Of a stretch of DNA of 64,000 nucleotides, positions 12,801 to 25,501 are shown one piece after another. A program made the position numbers and the translations under genes. Within the stretch, counting starts at the first letter, position 1, and each line of letters begins with the position of its first letter. The notes under the pieces were generated by a model that was not told the origin of the DNA, did no database searches, and was given only the letters and a program-made list of their open reading frames with translations. Origin of the DNA: Acanthochlamys bracteata (taxonomy: Eukaryota > Streptophyta > Magnoliopsida > Pandanales > Velloziaceae); NCBI GenBank assembly GCA_019914995.1, contig CM034143.1, positions 4,937,501 through 5,001,500 on the forward strand, given 5' to 3'.

Positions 12801-13111
12801 GACTATTCCTGCCATGAAATATGTTGTGCTAGGTGACTTTGAGCCTTTTTTTGTTAATTTGGAGATCCCCAACAAGCTGTCTGGTATTTATCGACTTTGA
12901 AATAGTTACTCTTTTGGTTTATTGGAATGTTTACATCTATCCCGAAATGCTATCAGGTGATCCGGCTGGAGCAAGGGGAAAACCTGGAAGTGGTCACGGC
13001 TATGGGTTTGGCATCCGTGTGGATTCTCCTTTGGGACCACTTCGTCTAGAATATGCATTGAACGACAGGCAAGCTAGAAGATTCCACTTTGGAGTTGGAC
13101 ATCGGAGCTAA
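3853..13111 (+). CDS. OEP80: Omp85-family plastid outer-envelope protein OEP80 (17 exons)
   Basis: A BamA/Toc75-related beta-barrel protein of the plastid outer envelope, implicated in biogenesis of outer-membrane barrels. Exons: 3853-4223, 5003-5138, 5480-5573, 6307-6389, 6513-6610, 6710-6779, 6888-6981, 8054-8135, 8233-8268, 9388-9541, 9637-9780, 10343-10413, 10549-10627, 10705-10820, 11505-11652, 12284-12353, 12957-13111. All introns are GT-AG, the phases join, and the sum is 2001 nt (666 residues plus stop). Residues 1-90 are a low-complexity Ala/Ser/Pro leader. POTRA repeats occupy about 95-310 (starting near [14 protein letters not shown]), followed by the barrel. Omp85 loop-6 motif VRGY is at 567-570, and the last strand ends FHFGVGHRS. 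It reads as orthologous to Arabidopsis OEP80 (732 residues as I recall), the difference being in the N-terminus. Exon 9 is only 36 nt. The start is the first in-frame ATG of exon 1. Confidence 0.95.
8690..9132. repeat. Repeat insertion in OEP80 intron 9
   Basis: A stretch of degenerate reiterated phrases (TAAAATCGCGATTT-like, GTAAAATC, CTTAAAATTCCGATTTTTAC) inside the 1119-bp intron between exons 9 and 10. Its right end, read on the minus strand, begins TTGTCAAAACCAGAATTTTA and resembles the plus-strand sequence starting near 43187 (TTGTCAGGATCAGGATTTTA). The two are probably members of one dispersed, unclassified element family. Left boundary uncertain. Confidence 0.55.
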
Positions 13112-13118
13112 GGCTTAA

Positions 13119-13124
13119 AATAAA
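13119..13124 (+). promoter_or_regulatory. Candidate polyadenylation signal of OEP80
   Basis: A canonical AATAAA hexamer seven bases after the OEP80 stop codon. It is unusually close to the stop; less canonical sites further downstream (to about 13450) may be used instead. Confidence 0.35.
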
Positions 13125-13449
13125 ATCCTTGTAAATTCAGCCAGAGCAGGACCAACATCATGGTGGTATCTATTTTCTTCTTGTACATTCGCAGATTGGA
13201 GGCAGTGCAACGTTTGCTATAACGTCAATTTTTTCCCGACTTGCTTTCTAGTTCCAGATGATCCTTTTTTCCAGACTTATTTAGCTCAGTCGAGGCCCTT
13301 GTCAAAATTTTCCGGTTGCATTTTTTCTATTTTGACGTACCGCCTCCTGAAGGATACATGGTATTATATTTCTTGTTGATAATATTGATGGACTAAGTTA
13401 TTGATTACCCGCATATCCAACGTATTTCCATGCCATAAAAACAAAATGT

Positions 13450-14091
13450 TTCATGTTCAATATGGCATGAAAGGGGGGACTAAATTGATTCTTATGATAG
13501 GTTGAAGTCTCTACTTATAATCTTGTAGACCGACAAATAACGTGGCTGGTGGCATTCCCCAATCAATTTATTCCATTGCTTTTATGTTAAAGGACTCCCA
13601 AATACATTAATTTAAAAAACTCCTGCCTTGGGGATGTCAAAACCAATATAAATAGTTGCTCAAATCTAATGGTTTTTCCACCCTTTTTTTTTGTCGATTT
13701 TAGTACCTTCTAATTAAGGTGAAACACGATGCAACCACTCGTGCTCTCTTGGAGAGACGAATCGGAAGGAACGTGCAGGCAAGCCAAACCACCCTCTTTC
13801 TAGTGATCCGTGAGATTAGAAATAACCTTGTGCTATTGCGGTAGTTCTTCAAGCCACGCAATGCTTGCTAGTAGCATGCAACTTGAGCTCTATTTACAAT
13901 CCTTGCGCTTACCAGTAAGCATGGAAGTCAAATCCAACCAGGGCATCGATTCGGAAAGATCGTCGGGTCACTGGGTTAAAAAAATACAAATGGTTTGGAT
14001 CAAAAAACTAACTCAAAGATTCAACAATGAATTCCGAATTTACTATCAAAAATGCACAAATTAGCATAATCGATTTAAAAACGAACCTTCT
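13450..14091. other. Intergenic, nothing recognised
   Basis: Region between the OEP80 3' flank and the coding-like fossil. An open frame at 13810-14064 has no recognisable domain and no support from neighbouring exons. Confidence 0.4.
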
Positions 14092-14345
14092 CGGGGATCG
14101 GAGGAGCATTGTTGGTCTCATCATCAGTACCAGATATCTTATCATCACCGCCACCACTATCGTACTCAACTAATTCTTCTCCCCAATCTCTCCGGCCCTA
14201 CTAACTTCTTCGTCGACCTAAACCATCAAGATCTTCTTCTCTTCTTCCTTCACTGGCTCGCTCTATGTTGCCTTCCCGGCGAAGCCGCTTGAGCTACAAG
14301 CATTTGCTGCTAATGTGTTTTGCGCCGGCGCGCTCCATCAAAGTC
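14092..14345 (-). pseudogene. Coding-like fossil of unknown origin
   Basis: A GC-richer island in AT-rich surroundings. On the minus strand the part from about 14190 down to 14087 reads as an acidic frame (phrases ELVEYDSGGGDDK, TDDETN, PPIPEKV). The part further upstream shows fragments such as EEEKK and VDEEVSRAGEIGEE in other frames, interrupted by stop codons. There is no intact start, and no adjacent exon was found. It looks like a decayed gene fragment or retrocopy. I do not recognise the parent protein. Confidence 0.35.
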
Positions 14346-15000
14346 CATAATCAAGATTTTAGTTTTTTTTAATAAACGTGAACCAAATAAGTGACTCGGT
14401 CCAGAACCGCAACCGAGTTTGCAGTTTTCGATTGATCTGTCAGTCCGGGCTGAATTTGACGACTATTCTATTAGCAAGTACTTTATTTACAAGTTGGTTC
14501 CTATGCATGTTTGGAAAGACTTGAAATTAGGATTGAGTTGATATTTGGAGTTATTTAGTTCATAACTAGTGTTACAAAATTTGCACGTCTCCTAAATACC
14601 CATAACTTCAATGATGTCCCCATGTTCTACCTTGGGCAATGCAGATCTAGTTTGAAATTTGTGACCATAGGTGAACGTTGTCCCTATCCTAAGCAACAAG
14701 ATTCATTAAAATACATGCGAAATGAGTTACTTTCAACATGATGTTATCTTGCCAAGGAAAGAATAGGGTTGGCATTATAGCATGCTATGGGATTTGAAAT
14801 AAAATAGAAACAGTGTCTCAGAGGTCTTTAGGCAAGATTTTGCCGGTACAGCCATGATAATTGGTATTTTTCAACCCCTACAATTTCTAAGAGAGTATGC
14901 CGTGATACTGTCCTTTCTAAAAAATCAATTAAAATTATGTAAAGTACATAATGATTTATACACCAATCATCACTCAATCATTTTACGTTTGACCAATTAA

Positions 15001-15364
15001 AGGCGTATTTTAAATGCCCGTAACCGAGTTTCGTAGAAGATCCAATCAAGAATTTTATTATATCCTTTGCTTCTAAAATCATTATATTTTCTATGGTATA
15101 TGATAGAAGTAAAAATTAAGAAATAAAGTTTCTTAATATAAAATAAAAGTGAAATTCAGTATTTGTATTTCAATAGTTTTTGAAAATGTATTTAAAATTG
15201 AAAGATATAATTGTATTGAGAAAAGTGCATATAAAAAAGTTGGAACTAGAGTTCCGCATGTGAAAGTGAAGTTCTAAATTTTTTGTGTAATTGAAATATA
15301 TAAATTGTTCCAAACTCAAAATCTGACCCAAAAAAATAAAATTGTGAGTATTTAAAACACGTTC
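15001..15364. repeat. Tourist-like MITE, copy 2
   Basis: Same family and orientation as 114-409, with a longer left half. It begins AGGCGTATTTTAAATGCCCG and ends AAACACGTTC, and is flanked by TAA on both sides (14998-15000 and 15365-15367). The interiors align through phrases such as AAGTTTCTTA..AAATAAAA and TTCAGTATTTGTATTTCAAT. Confidence 0.8.
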
Positions 15365-15367
15365 TAA

Positions 15368-17111
15368 GTCGACCTTTATGAAAAAGATGAGAAAGAAGAA
15401 GAGCATAATAATCAATCATATGATCACAAATTTACATTGCTTCCAAGCTTCTTTGTTTTATTTCTAGAAAATCTTTCCTCTCTCTTTCATTTGTACATAA
15501 AAATGTTGGAAGAAGAATGAAAATTTCCATCTTCGCTATAGTTCATTTTGTCCCCTTCCCTTGTGCTGTCACAAGCTCACTCCCACGTGCTTCTATCCTA
15601 ATCTGAAAACACCACTTTTGGCTTTGTACACCATATTTAGACGTAAATGGCCATATTTGACGTGATTTATTGGAGGTACTAATGAGCTTTTCAATTCCAA
15701 AAAAATCTTCACACTATTTTAGAAAAATTTTTGTTGGAACTAACCAAGATGTTTTTACGATTACAATAGTTAAAAATTATAATTTATAAATTATGGTGAA
15801 TTAATAGTTTGAATCAAATTATACAAGTCTTCGTAAAGTGGAGACGAATAACCAACTGTATATGTATGAGATAGAATGGAATAGTCGCAAAATATCTAGC
15901 TACATATAGGATAACTCTTTATTGAGCATAAGATAATAAAACTTGACTAATTGTTAAAACAAAGCATTCGGGCCTCAAAAAGAAGAAAATTATATGGCTC
16001 GATAGTCTACTATTTTGCTGTTATATATTTACTGATCAGAATCCAATAGATCGTGATCAATGTTACAATTTTCAAAGATGATGCAAATTCTACTTAATGC
16101 TTACTTTTCATCGGAGTTATAACAACCTCCACCCAATAATATTAACCTAATAGTTCATCAAGTCGGCGTCTATACAAGTAAAAAAAAGATGAAAAAGCAT
16201 AAGAAAAAATAGAACAGTGAATTGTAAAAGTTTAGAACAGTGAGCCGAAGCTTTTAGATGCAGTTTGTTAAAAAAAATTCATCCGTATGAAGCCAAATTT
16301 GGCAGACTTTTTAAGCATCTTACCAACTATCATTCATCAAGTACTAAATAAAATCACAATAAATATAGATCAAGAATACATTACGAAAATGCTACTACAC
16401 AAACATTATTGACAGCTTATATTAGTGATTGAAAATTAAAATTTGATTTTCATTCAAGGAGAACTTACAGATCTTATTGCAAGAGATATTATACAGATCA
16501 TCCACTATATTTCTACAATATCAGATCACCAATTCGGGCTGCATTGAGACACTACACGAAGTGACGAAACTATTGAAGCTGACAACAGGATGAAAACTTC
16601 ATAGAAATGTTGTAGACTTTCAACAAGATAATTCAAGCATTTTTTCGTCATGTCAAAATTGGTATTGCTAATACATTGAGGTGATAACAAAGTTTAATTA
16701 TTCAATATACATAAGAAAAAATAAAGTCAAACAATGCAGAATTTAGAGTAAGGCAAGTAGACCCCAAACACTTTAAAACATTATTAACCCGCTGGAATCA
16801 AAACCGATCATCAACCAATTCAGTGAACAAAATACAAATTCAATCTTGTCTTACTCTAGTCATCCAATTAAGTCGCCCCCATTAGGGCCGCAAACAAAGG
16901 AAAAAAAAATTATATAGTGGGTAACAAAGGTCAGCGTGCACACACACGAAAAATTTCAATTTGCCGAACTCCTTATTTAATGCCGCAAAGGAGAGACTAA
17001 CCTAACCCTTCCCAAAAATCTTTAATGCTAACATGCTAATATACATAGAAGAGATTTGATAAAGAGATTTATTCAAGTGTTTAGAGAGAAAATCCTGCCG
17101 TTAAAGACTAA
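15368..17111. other. Intergenic, nothing recognised
   Basis: AT-rich sequence without a recognisable gene or RNA. I saw no exon-like segments with paired splice sites. Confidence 0.45.
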
Positions 17112-17373
17112 AGGGGGTGTTTGGGATTGCGTTTTCCAAACGCTCCTTTTCAATTTTCCATTTTATATCTTTAAATACATATTTTATAAGTATCTAAAAA
17201 ATTTATTTAAAAATTTAGAAAATATAGAAAAATTTTACGTAGTGAGATTTTTTTATTGCATATTTTTATTATTTTTTTGGAAGTAAAAAAATAAAGCTCA
17301 TTTTTTAAAAAAGATAAAAATATCTTTCATTTTAGAAAAAAATTCATTTTATAAGCACTTCCAAACGCTCCCT
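17112..17373. repeat. Short MITE with TAA target duplication
   Basis: Left end AGGGGGTGTTTGGGATTGCG; the right end is the inverse (ACTTCCAAACGCTCCCT). TAA flanks both sides (17109-17111 and 17374-17376). The interior is almost pure A/T. The G-rich GTGTTTGG terminus with a TAA duplication again points to the PIF/Harbinger MITE class. Many similar AT-rich blocks ending in CCAAACGCTCC-like phrases are scattered through the window (for example 24300-24700, 27640-27890, 29640-30300). Confidence 0.75.
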
Positions 17374-17376
17374 TAA

Positions 17377-20300
17377 TGACGGAAACACATAGAGTAGCAT
17401 CTAGCAAACCGAAGGGACAACACACTATAACGAGCACACATTGGGAGATGATTTTACTATTAGGAGATTTAAATTAATTAACCTGATAAAAATTAAAAGT
17501 ATTAAAAAAACTTAACGAACCTAGCATGGTGGGTGGACGAGAAATGAGTTGATAGAGAAATACTTGAGTTGAATAGAACTAACACTATATTCACGTACAG
17601 CTTGAGCTTACAATGAGTCAAATTTTGAGCAATTTTTTTTTATCTTCTCACCTTACAAACTTTCATTACGATTAACTCTTACCGTGAGATAGATCTTGTG
17701 CTATAATTGCGTGTTGCACTTGAGAAGGGAGTTTGGCTAAGCCTGGATTGTAACACTGGTCTCGTAAGTGAGCTACTTGCAGTTAGAGAGGCAAAGTATT
17801 TAGGAGGCTGTTGCATATTGTCTTGTGAGGAAATGGTGCTCGGTGATTATAGTTCTTTAAAAGATTAGTGAATTCTTATTTTTGATCAATTTTGCATGTT
17901 TGTATTTGTGAAAGTTATCGTAGTCCGTTATTTGCTTTAAATCGCATTTGAGATTTTGACATTTCTTCTTCCAGAAAATCGCTTAAACATAACTGATTGT
18001 TGCTATCCTGTATTAAATCTCCTTCTTTTATATCTGTCAGACTATCATAATCGACTATATTTTTGCTACATATAGGATATATTATTATCAAAATTTTAGA
18101 TATTAACTCAATTCATTCTTTCCGTTTTTAATTAATTGTACAGGTTCATACCATATTTATTTAAAATTTTAGAAAACATGAAAAACTTGTACATTATGAA
18201 ATAACTATGTACAAATTTTATTTAAAAAAATTCATAAAAAGATTTTTGAAATATTTTAGAAAATAATATTTTATTAATCACCCACCCCAGACTTGCACAA
18301 CATCTCAAACCGCTTAACGTACAATTTTAGAACAGACGGGAGAATTTGGCATTATTCGTTTGCTAGAAAATTTGGAATATTTGAAATCCTCGAACCAGCT
18401 GCAAGGAAGCTGCTATTCTCTGGTAAAAAATATTTATACAGGCAACGTATTACTATCATTTGCTTCTATGACAGTAATATATGTATTCCATGCAGCCTTC
18501 ATTCAATAGTCTAATAAAGAAAAAAAACTTACATTAATAAAAATAGTACAAACGAAAAAGTTAGGGCATAAAAAATAGGTTGCAAAGGAACTGTTAACAG
18601 ACGTGCACAAACATCGACCCATCCTCACAGCTGAAAACCCTATCTACTACCTAATAGCATATAGGATTTTCCCTCCACGCATACACTTGAAATTGCAATT
18701 AATCAACACCTTCATTCATTTTTCTTTTTTATTTTTTTTTGTTTTTGTTCTTCAATGTTCAACAGCGACATTGCATGCTACTGCAGTACTACTTTCTCCC
18801 TCCACATTCTTGAATAAATTTAATTTGTTGGATGTTTTCATGTATATATAATAGTAATAGTGTTGTAATCTAAACTGTTGGATCGGTGTAGTTGTTGGTC
18901 ATGTACCTAGAACCTAAAGTGTCGGCTACTGAGATTGAAAGCACGCATACAAGGCTGGCCCTGCTCTTCTTATCTCTGCCATCCCTTCTACTGCATGAAG
19001 CCACAAACACTACAAAGAGACAGTACGCATATGCACTGCTTGCATTCAATGATCTGCAGTGTTGGAGTTGTAAGTAGAAGTTACTCGCTCGCTTGAAGTT
19101 GAAGCATTCCATTTGCCTCCTATACAACTCACCCTTTTGTTAAACAGGCCACGGTATCAACTATCAACTATGTAGCTTGTGGCTGAACTTTAACTAGTAA
19201 TTAAACGGTAGGGGTTTCTCTTTAAGTTTTCAAAGTAGCATCCATTAAAGTTCAAGAATAACTCTCATCTCTGATTTGGGCTTCTTGGTGGTGTTCTTCC
19301 AAACAAGAACCAAATTAATTAACCGGCCAATAAATCCGGGGAGTGCTCTACTGTATAGCTACTAAGCAACCTAATATAAGCCCCACGAAGATGGGCATGA
19401 AACGATTGAGTAACAAATTTATTGCTTCATAGATATGGCTATGTAATTACTTGAGTAATGATTGCATAATGTTGATAATAATATTTGCCATAATCACTAA
19501 TATAACCTGATTTTAAGCTTCATGTTACTTGGTAGTGCAAAACTGCAACCTGTATCTTGTAGGCTTTTTGTTCAACAATAATTCAGCTGTTGATTAACCT
19601 ATTGCAAACCTTAACTGGCATAAAAGTTTGATATCAAATAAGTTGAAAGGGTAGGACAATCATATGTTCGAAACTATCTAATTGCATATGTAAATCCAAT
19701 GTGCATGGATGTATTAGATTTGATATAATTGATTATCACTAAGAGGAGGGCTGTTGTTTTTCAACATGAAGGGAAGACAACAAGATTAGTGTAGTCACCT
19801 TTTGAGAGAGTTTTAATTTCATATTGAAGTTGTGTTGTAATTTTTTCATGCGATTGAACAAAAGTTAGGGGAAATGTTTGGTTTTATTCAAACAAGTCAA
19901 AGGATATTACATGTGACATATGTGACATTTAAAGGAATTTTAACATTATATTTCCTTTTCATGTATAGGGTGACTTTTCACAAAGCGAATGAAGGCTAAG
20001 ATCTGCTCTCAAGTTATTACAAGATCTTCTTATCCTCTATCTACTAGCCATATAATGTTTTGATTTTCAACTTGCTATTAATTATTGTGTTCTTTTCATT
20101 GTTTGCTTTCTATTGTCCATCCCTGTTCTCCTCTTCCTTTCACACTATCTCCTTTTCAAGACTCAATGGCAGTTTGTAACACTAGACCCCATAGCCACAA
20201 TGGATGCCTGCAGATTGAAACAACTCGAGTATAACCCACCTAAGTAGCTAGAAAACAAAGTTAATAAATGAAATATTCCTTCTCTTCTCTAATACAAACA

Positions 20301-21178
20301 GTAATTATATGACTTTGGTGTAACAGGTTGGATTAGTGTTTGATTCCTTAAGATTTCATTATTGAACAATGAAGAGCATGTTTACTTTACTGTAGGGTAG
20401 AAACCATCCATGATGTAAACTCAAAAGTATATGGGCACAAGTAATCGAAACTCCATACCAACCTTTCCAATACGTTAGACGCATAATACTCTATTGAAAT
20501 CGATGGCTTTGCATGTAACTCTCTCCATTAATCAGTTTGAGTGTGTTTTAGTTGCTCTAGATTCAGCTTCTAAAAATGACTTCAAAAATAATAAAAAACA
20601 AGCATTTGGGAGTAATTTTGAAATAAAATTTTTTAAAATAAAAATATTTTTATTTTTTAAAATAAGTTTTAATTTTTATCTAAAAATAATAGTAAAAATA
20701 TATAATAAAAAAATGTTATTATGTAGAAATTTTTATACTTTCTAAATTTTAAATATTTATAAAACATATATAAAAATATAAAATTAAAAATTAAAAAATA
20801 ATTTTTTTGATAAGTAATGTAAAACGAACTTTGAACAACTAAAATACAGAAAATAGTTTCGAATTTAGAATCTTGTTAGAAAATTAAAGTAATTTCTGGC
20901 AACTAAAACACGAGTTGTGATTTTTTATTACTCCAAACTTGTTCAAACTTATAACCTAACATCAATTGTCTAATCAGTAAAAATAGCTATAACTACAGGT
21001 ACTCAACCTTGGAGTATAGCGTTGCGTTCTCCTTGATGTTACTGCAATTATGCGTTCTCTCTCTCTCCTATGTTGCGACTTTAATTTATATAGTTGCCTT
21101 TTTGCCTTTGTTGCTCTACCCCTCTCTCTCTCTCTATCTCTAATTCTTTCCATATTCTAAGCTCTATCTTCTCCAAGC
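17377..21178. other. Intergenic and upstream region of the WIP gene
   Basis: No supported gene. Small open frames at 18293-18514, 18603-18851 and 18870-19127 lack domain or splice support. An A/T block at 20537-20830 resembles the MITE interiors elsewhere. The last 130 bp contain CT-rich runs (about 21055-21070 and 21121-21137), typical of plant core promoters and leaders. Confidence 0.45.
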
Positions 21179-23190
21179 ATGGCAGACCCTTACTCCAATG
21201 TCTCCAATGGTTATCTCTTCTCTCACCGGTACCACCCCTTCTCAAACCCTTTACTATCTCATCCCCCAACTTCAAACTTGTTCTTCACCTTCAACACTTC
21301 TAACAACAACAACAACAATTCCAGTAATTACTACTGTCAATTCCAATCTCCTCCACCGTCACCTCCCTTAAAAGAAGCTCTTCCTCTTCTCCGACTCAGC
21401 CCGACGAGATCCAGAGTAGACGAAGAAGTTTCTTGCAGTGGTGCTGATAGGGATCAGCAAAGAAGCAACGAAGAAGATAAAGATGATGATGAAGAAGGCG
21501 GTGTGGCGGTGGCTCTCCAAATAGGGTTGCCAAGTCCTAAAGCAGTCGATCTAATCTCAAAGGTATCATGCACGACAACAGCAATGGAGTATTATGATCA
21601 AGGTGCAAAGCTATATGAAGAAGAAGAACAAGAACAAGGAGATTATGAAGATAGGATCACCATGGCTGCTTACCCTACGACTATAATCGGCAAACTCAAC
21701 AAGGGCCAGTACTGGATCCCTACACCATCGCAGATCCTTATTGGTCCTACTCAGTTCTCTTGCCCAGTTTGCTTCAAAACATTCAACAGATACAATAACA
21801 TGCAGGTATAATCAATCAATTTTCTACATTGGAAAATTAGTTTTTCTTGAGTTCCTTTTTTGTCAATGAATCATCTAAGCAGCATAGATAGATCACAGAA
21901 GGGTGGCAGTATTAATCAGTGGTCTTTTTCTTCTCTGCTGTCTTGTGACTCTGGAGTTTGTTTTCGACATTGAAAAGAGTTGAAGCTTGTTTCCGTGGAG
22001 TTGCACAGAAATGGTTCTGCTGCTGCAAACAGTTTTGATCTCGGAAACTGTTGATGTCAGGGAACCACATGAAAACCAATAGTCTGCAATCTACATAGCG
22101 TAGGACACCTACTTACTGCATGCTCTGTCTCTCTGTCTCTCTTCTGCACCTCAATCATGGTAGAATAACAGTAGTACACTGTTGAAGTAGAGCTTCTTTA
22201 ACACATGTACAGGCAAGATTTAATGAAAATTTCCATCTACATTCCTTGGACAGTTTTAATCTAATCTGACAAAAGTTCTGATTCAGTCACATGTAGTGAA
22301 TCATGTTTGCAACGATAAATTTGTCTTTGAAAATTCCCTAATGAAATCATCACCAGCTCCAAAACCTTCATCTGTTTTTCTATATCTTGCATAATTAAAG
22401 ACCCAAAGCTGTTGTCCATCTTAATTTCTTTGAGTAGAGTCTTTCAGCTTATCTCATCAAGTTTAGGATAAAAAATTCAACCTCACTAGAGAGAACACTT
22501 GTGAAATATCTAAGCTTCTAGTTATATAGACAAATTATAACATTCTTCTGATAAAAACAACTTCACATACACCAAATTGGTGATTATATACATGTTCGTT
22601 TTCAACTTCTTAAAAAAATCATATATCATATACAGTGAAACCATTGATTCAATATCATGAGACAAAAATTTTCAGAACTGTTCTTACATACATTGTTGAA
22701 TTCAACTACATAGATATATCAACCTTACATCTCTAGATCTATGCAGATGCACATGTGGGGACATGGATCACAATACAGAAAAGGTCCTGAATCGCTCCGA
22801 GGCACGCAGCCGACAGCAATGCTTCGTCTTCCATGTTACTGCTGTGCTCCAGGTTGCAGGAACAACATCGACCACCTGAGAGCAAAACCATTGAAAGATT
22901 TCAGAACTTTGCAGACGCACTACAAACGAAAGCACGGCATTAAACAGTACATGTGCCGCAAGTGCGGGAAGACGTTCGCTGTGCGCGGTGATTGGCGAAC
23001 TCACGAGAAGAACTGCGGAAGGTTGTGGTATTGTTCTTGTGGATCAGATTTTAAGCACAAGCGGTCGTTGAAAGATCATATCAGGGCTTTTGGCAGGACT
23101 CATTCTGCTTATGGTATTGATTGCTTTGAAGAAGATGAAGATGAACCTTCATCTGGTATCGATCAAGACTGCGATCAACCATCAAGATGA
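21179..23190 (+). CDS. WIP-family C2H2 zinc-finger transcription factor, WIP2/NTT-like (2 exons)
   Basis: A plant-specific nuclear DNA-binding protein. Exons 21179-21805 and 22747-23190 join in phase 0 (209 + 147 = 356 residues). The N-terminus is Ser/Asn/Pro-rich, with the clade motif [15 protein letters not shown] and an acidic stretch near residues 80-105. The family signature [16 protein letters not shown] lies at 178-193, followed by four fingers: CPVC..H..H (C195, C198, H211, H215, interrupted by the intron after Q209), a second with a wide Cys spacing in [10 protein letters not shown], a third C2HC finger ([10 protein letters not shown]) and a fourth ([13 protein letters not shown]). 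The C-terminus is acidic. Similarity to Arabidopsis WIP2/NO TRANSMITTING TRACT is highest from memory, but WIP4/WIP5 share these motifs, so no symbol is given. Known members act in seed-coat, transmitting-tract and root development. Confidence 0.93.
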
Positions 23191-25476
23191 AAACACAATG
23201 TTGGGATTATGCGTTTGAATAACAAAATGGAAGAACTGCATGCATGAACTGGAAAAAAGTGTTTTGTTTTGTTGTTAAAATTACATAATCTTAATGCATC
23301 ATGTAGTGATCACTCTTTAGTTTCCCTATCTCTTGTTTGGCTAAAAGAAACTCTAATTAAGGTTTAGTTCTTGTGAATAATGCATGTTGAGAAAGTGTAT
23401 ATAATTTCTCAGCAGAATCAAATTAGCAGAATTATGATTCTAAAAACCGTTAACTTCAAAAGATATCTAAATTTAGTTGGTTTAATTTTATTACTAAGGT
23501 CTCTTCAAGTCTTTTCTTGATGTGAATTCCTAGGAATGAAATCTATCTTCCCTCAAGCTTAATCTCTTGTTTCTACTTATATTTTCTTTTTAACATTTAT
23601 TGTTGCAATTTCGCACTGGAGAAAAGTTGTTCTCATAAATTATATATGTTTGCCTGTAGAACTAGAAGAATTATTTAGGGAATTTCTGTGTTAATGAAAC
23701 AAGAATCCCTTCAATTCGCTATTAACCAAGATTCCAAAACTTAGTAGACCTTCAAAAGTTGTAGAACAAAATATGCCCCTTTTTTGTCTTCTTTTCAATT
23801 CTGTGCTTCGTTAGTATACGATACGGTTTTTGCCCTAAAAGAACTTCTATCTTTCTGACACATTTCCTGAGTTGCTTAAGAAGCTAACTTTTGATCCTTC
23901 AAGAATTTTAACATCCTTATATTTAAGCTTTCATGACAAATTCAAGAATTAATTAACTTCCTTTTAACCAATTAATCATCTAGAGTGAGATCATTGTTTT
24001 GGCAATGTTACATATAATCCAATGATTATTCTTTGTCATATTAAAAACTAAAAAAATCTAACTCTATTCTTTTTATCTCAAAAATGAAGAAAGGCACTCT
24101 TGTGATGATCACGAAAGAAAAAGAAAGGCACTCTTAGGGTAGCTAAATTTTCTCTATTAATATATAAAGTTTTGTTTTCTTTTTCTTAGTAGTTAAAGCA
24201 CAGATGTATTCTCAATATTGATTTATTTTTTCGTACCTTCTGTGAAAATTCTTAATTTTAATTGCAAAGAAGTTATCTTCCCGATCATATTTAGACACTG
24301 TTTAGAATTGCTGAAAAATAAAGCTCTTTAAAAACAATTCAGAATTATTTTATAATTTTTTAAAAAAATTGTACTATAATTATTATTTTTAAAATTTGAA
24401 AAACTTTTGTACAATATTATACATAACTTCCGAGCTTAAAATTAGGCTGTCTTCTACTTGGGTGGTGTTTTGGAGTGCTCTTCAACCTTATTTCATTCTA
24501 ATTTATATTTCAAATTTCATAACTCTATAGAATTTTATAGAATTTTTTTAATTTAAAAATTATAAAAAAATTCTACATATTAAGATTTTGATATTATTTA
24601 ATTTTATTTTCTAGATAAAAAAATAAAACTTGTTTTTTAAGTATTTTTAAAATACTTTCATTCTATAAAATCTTTTTTTTTTTGAACGCTCCTAAATATC
24701 CCTCAAACGGAAAAGTTTAGTAGACAATATTTCAACCATTCATTTGATTTCTTCACAACCCTAAGGCCCCATAAAAATTATTTAAATTAACTAAGTAGTT
24801 TAACTTAGTTAATTTAGACTGAAATATTTGGACCTGTATATATAGCCTAAAATTGGATCTATGTTAATCGACAGTTCGACCAACTTAAATTATACTTAAA
24901 ACAATAGCTAAAGTGTTGTTTAGATCATCAAATTTAAGCTAAGCATGTTCCACTTAAGGCTACAATATTGAATGATCATTACTATTATCTAAAAAATATT
25001 TAGGGGATGTTCGTGAATGCTTAAAATACAAAATTTAAAATAGAGCTTATTTTAGAGCTTTTCAGAAACTGAGTTTGATTATTTTAATTAAAAAATAAAA
25101 ATTATATATATAAGATTTATATAATATATGACTTATTTATATTTGTTTAAAAAAAATAAAATACTGTGTGAGCTCCTGTCAAAACAAAGTAAAATCTAAG
25201 AACAGAAAGAACTCTGCAAGCTTCAGTAGTTCTACATGCATAATTTCCATGCAACTGCAGTTAGTGATGTTTTTCAGAAACCCTGGAATTAATATGCAAG
25301 TACTGCAACTTCCTCCCTAGTTGATCAGCTTTTTCTTTTGTGAGCTTTAGTCAGAAGATTTATATAGAAAGCATGAAATACTTGCAATCAAATGATCAGG
25401 GTTGCTTGAAGAAATGGAAGTGATACGAACAGTGTTTATAAAAATTATTTTTATTTTATTATAAAATAATAAAGTA

Positions 25477-25501
25477 AATAATAATAATAATAATAATAAT
25501 A
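25477..25501. repeat. (AAT)n microsatellite
   Basis: About eight perfect AAT units in an A/T-rich intergenic block. Confidence 0.9.

Noticed and set aside
17560..17870. A possible solo LTR with mixed composition.
   Set aside because: No paired copy, no inverted termini and no target duplication were visible.
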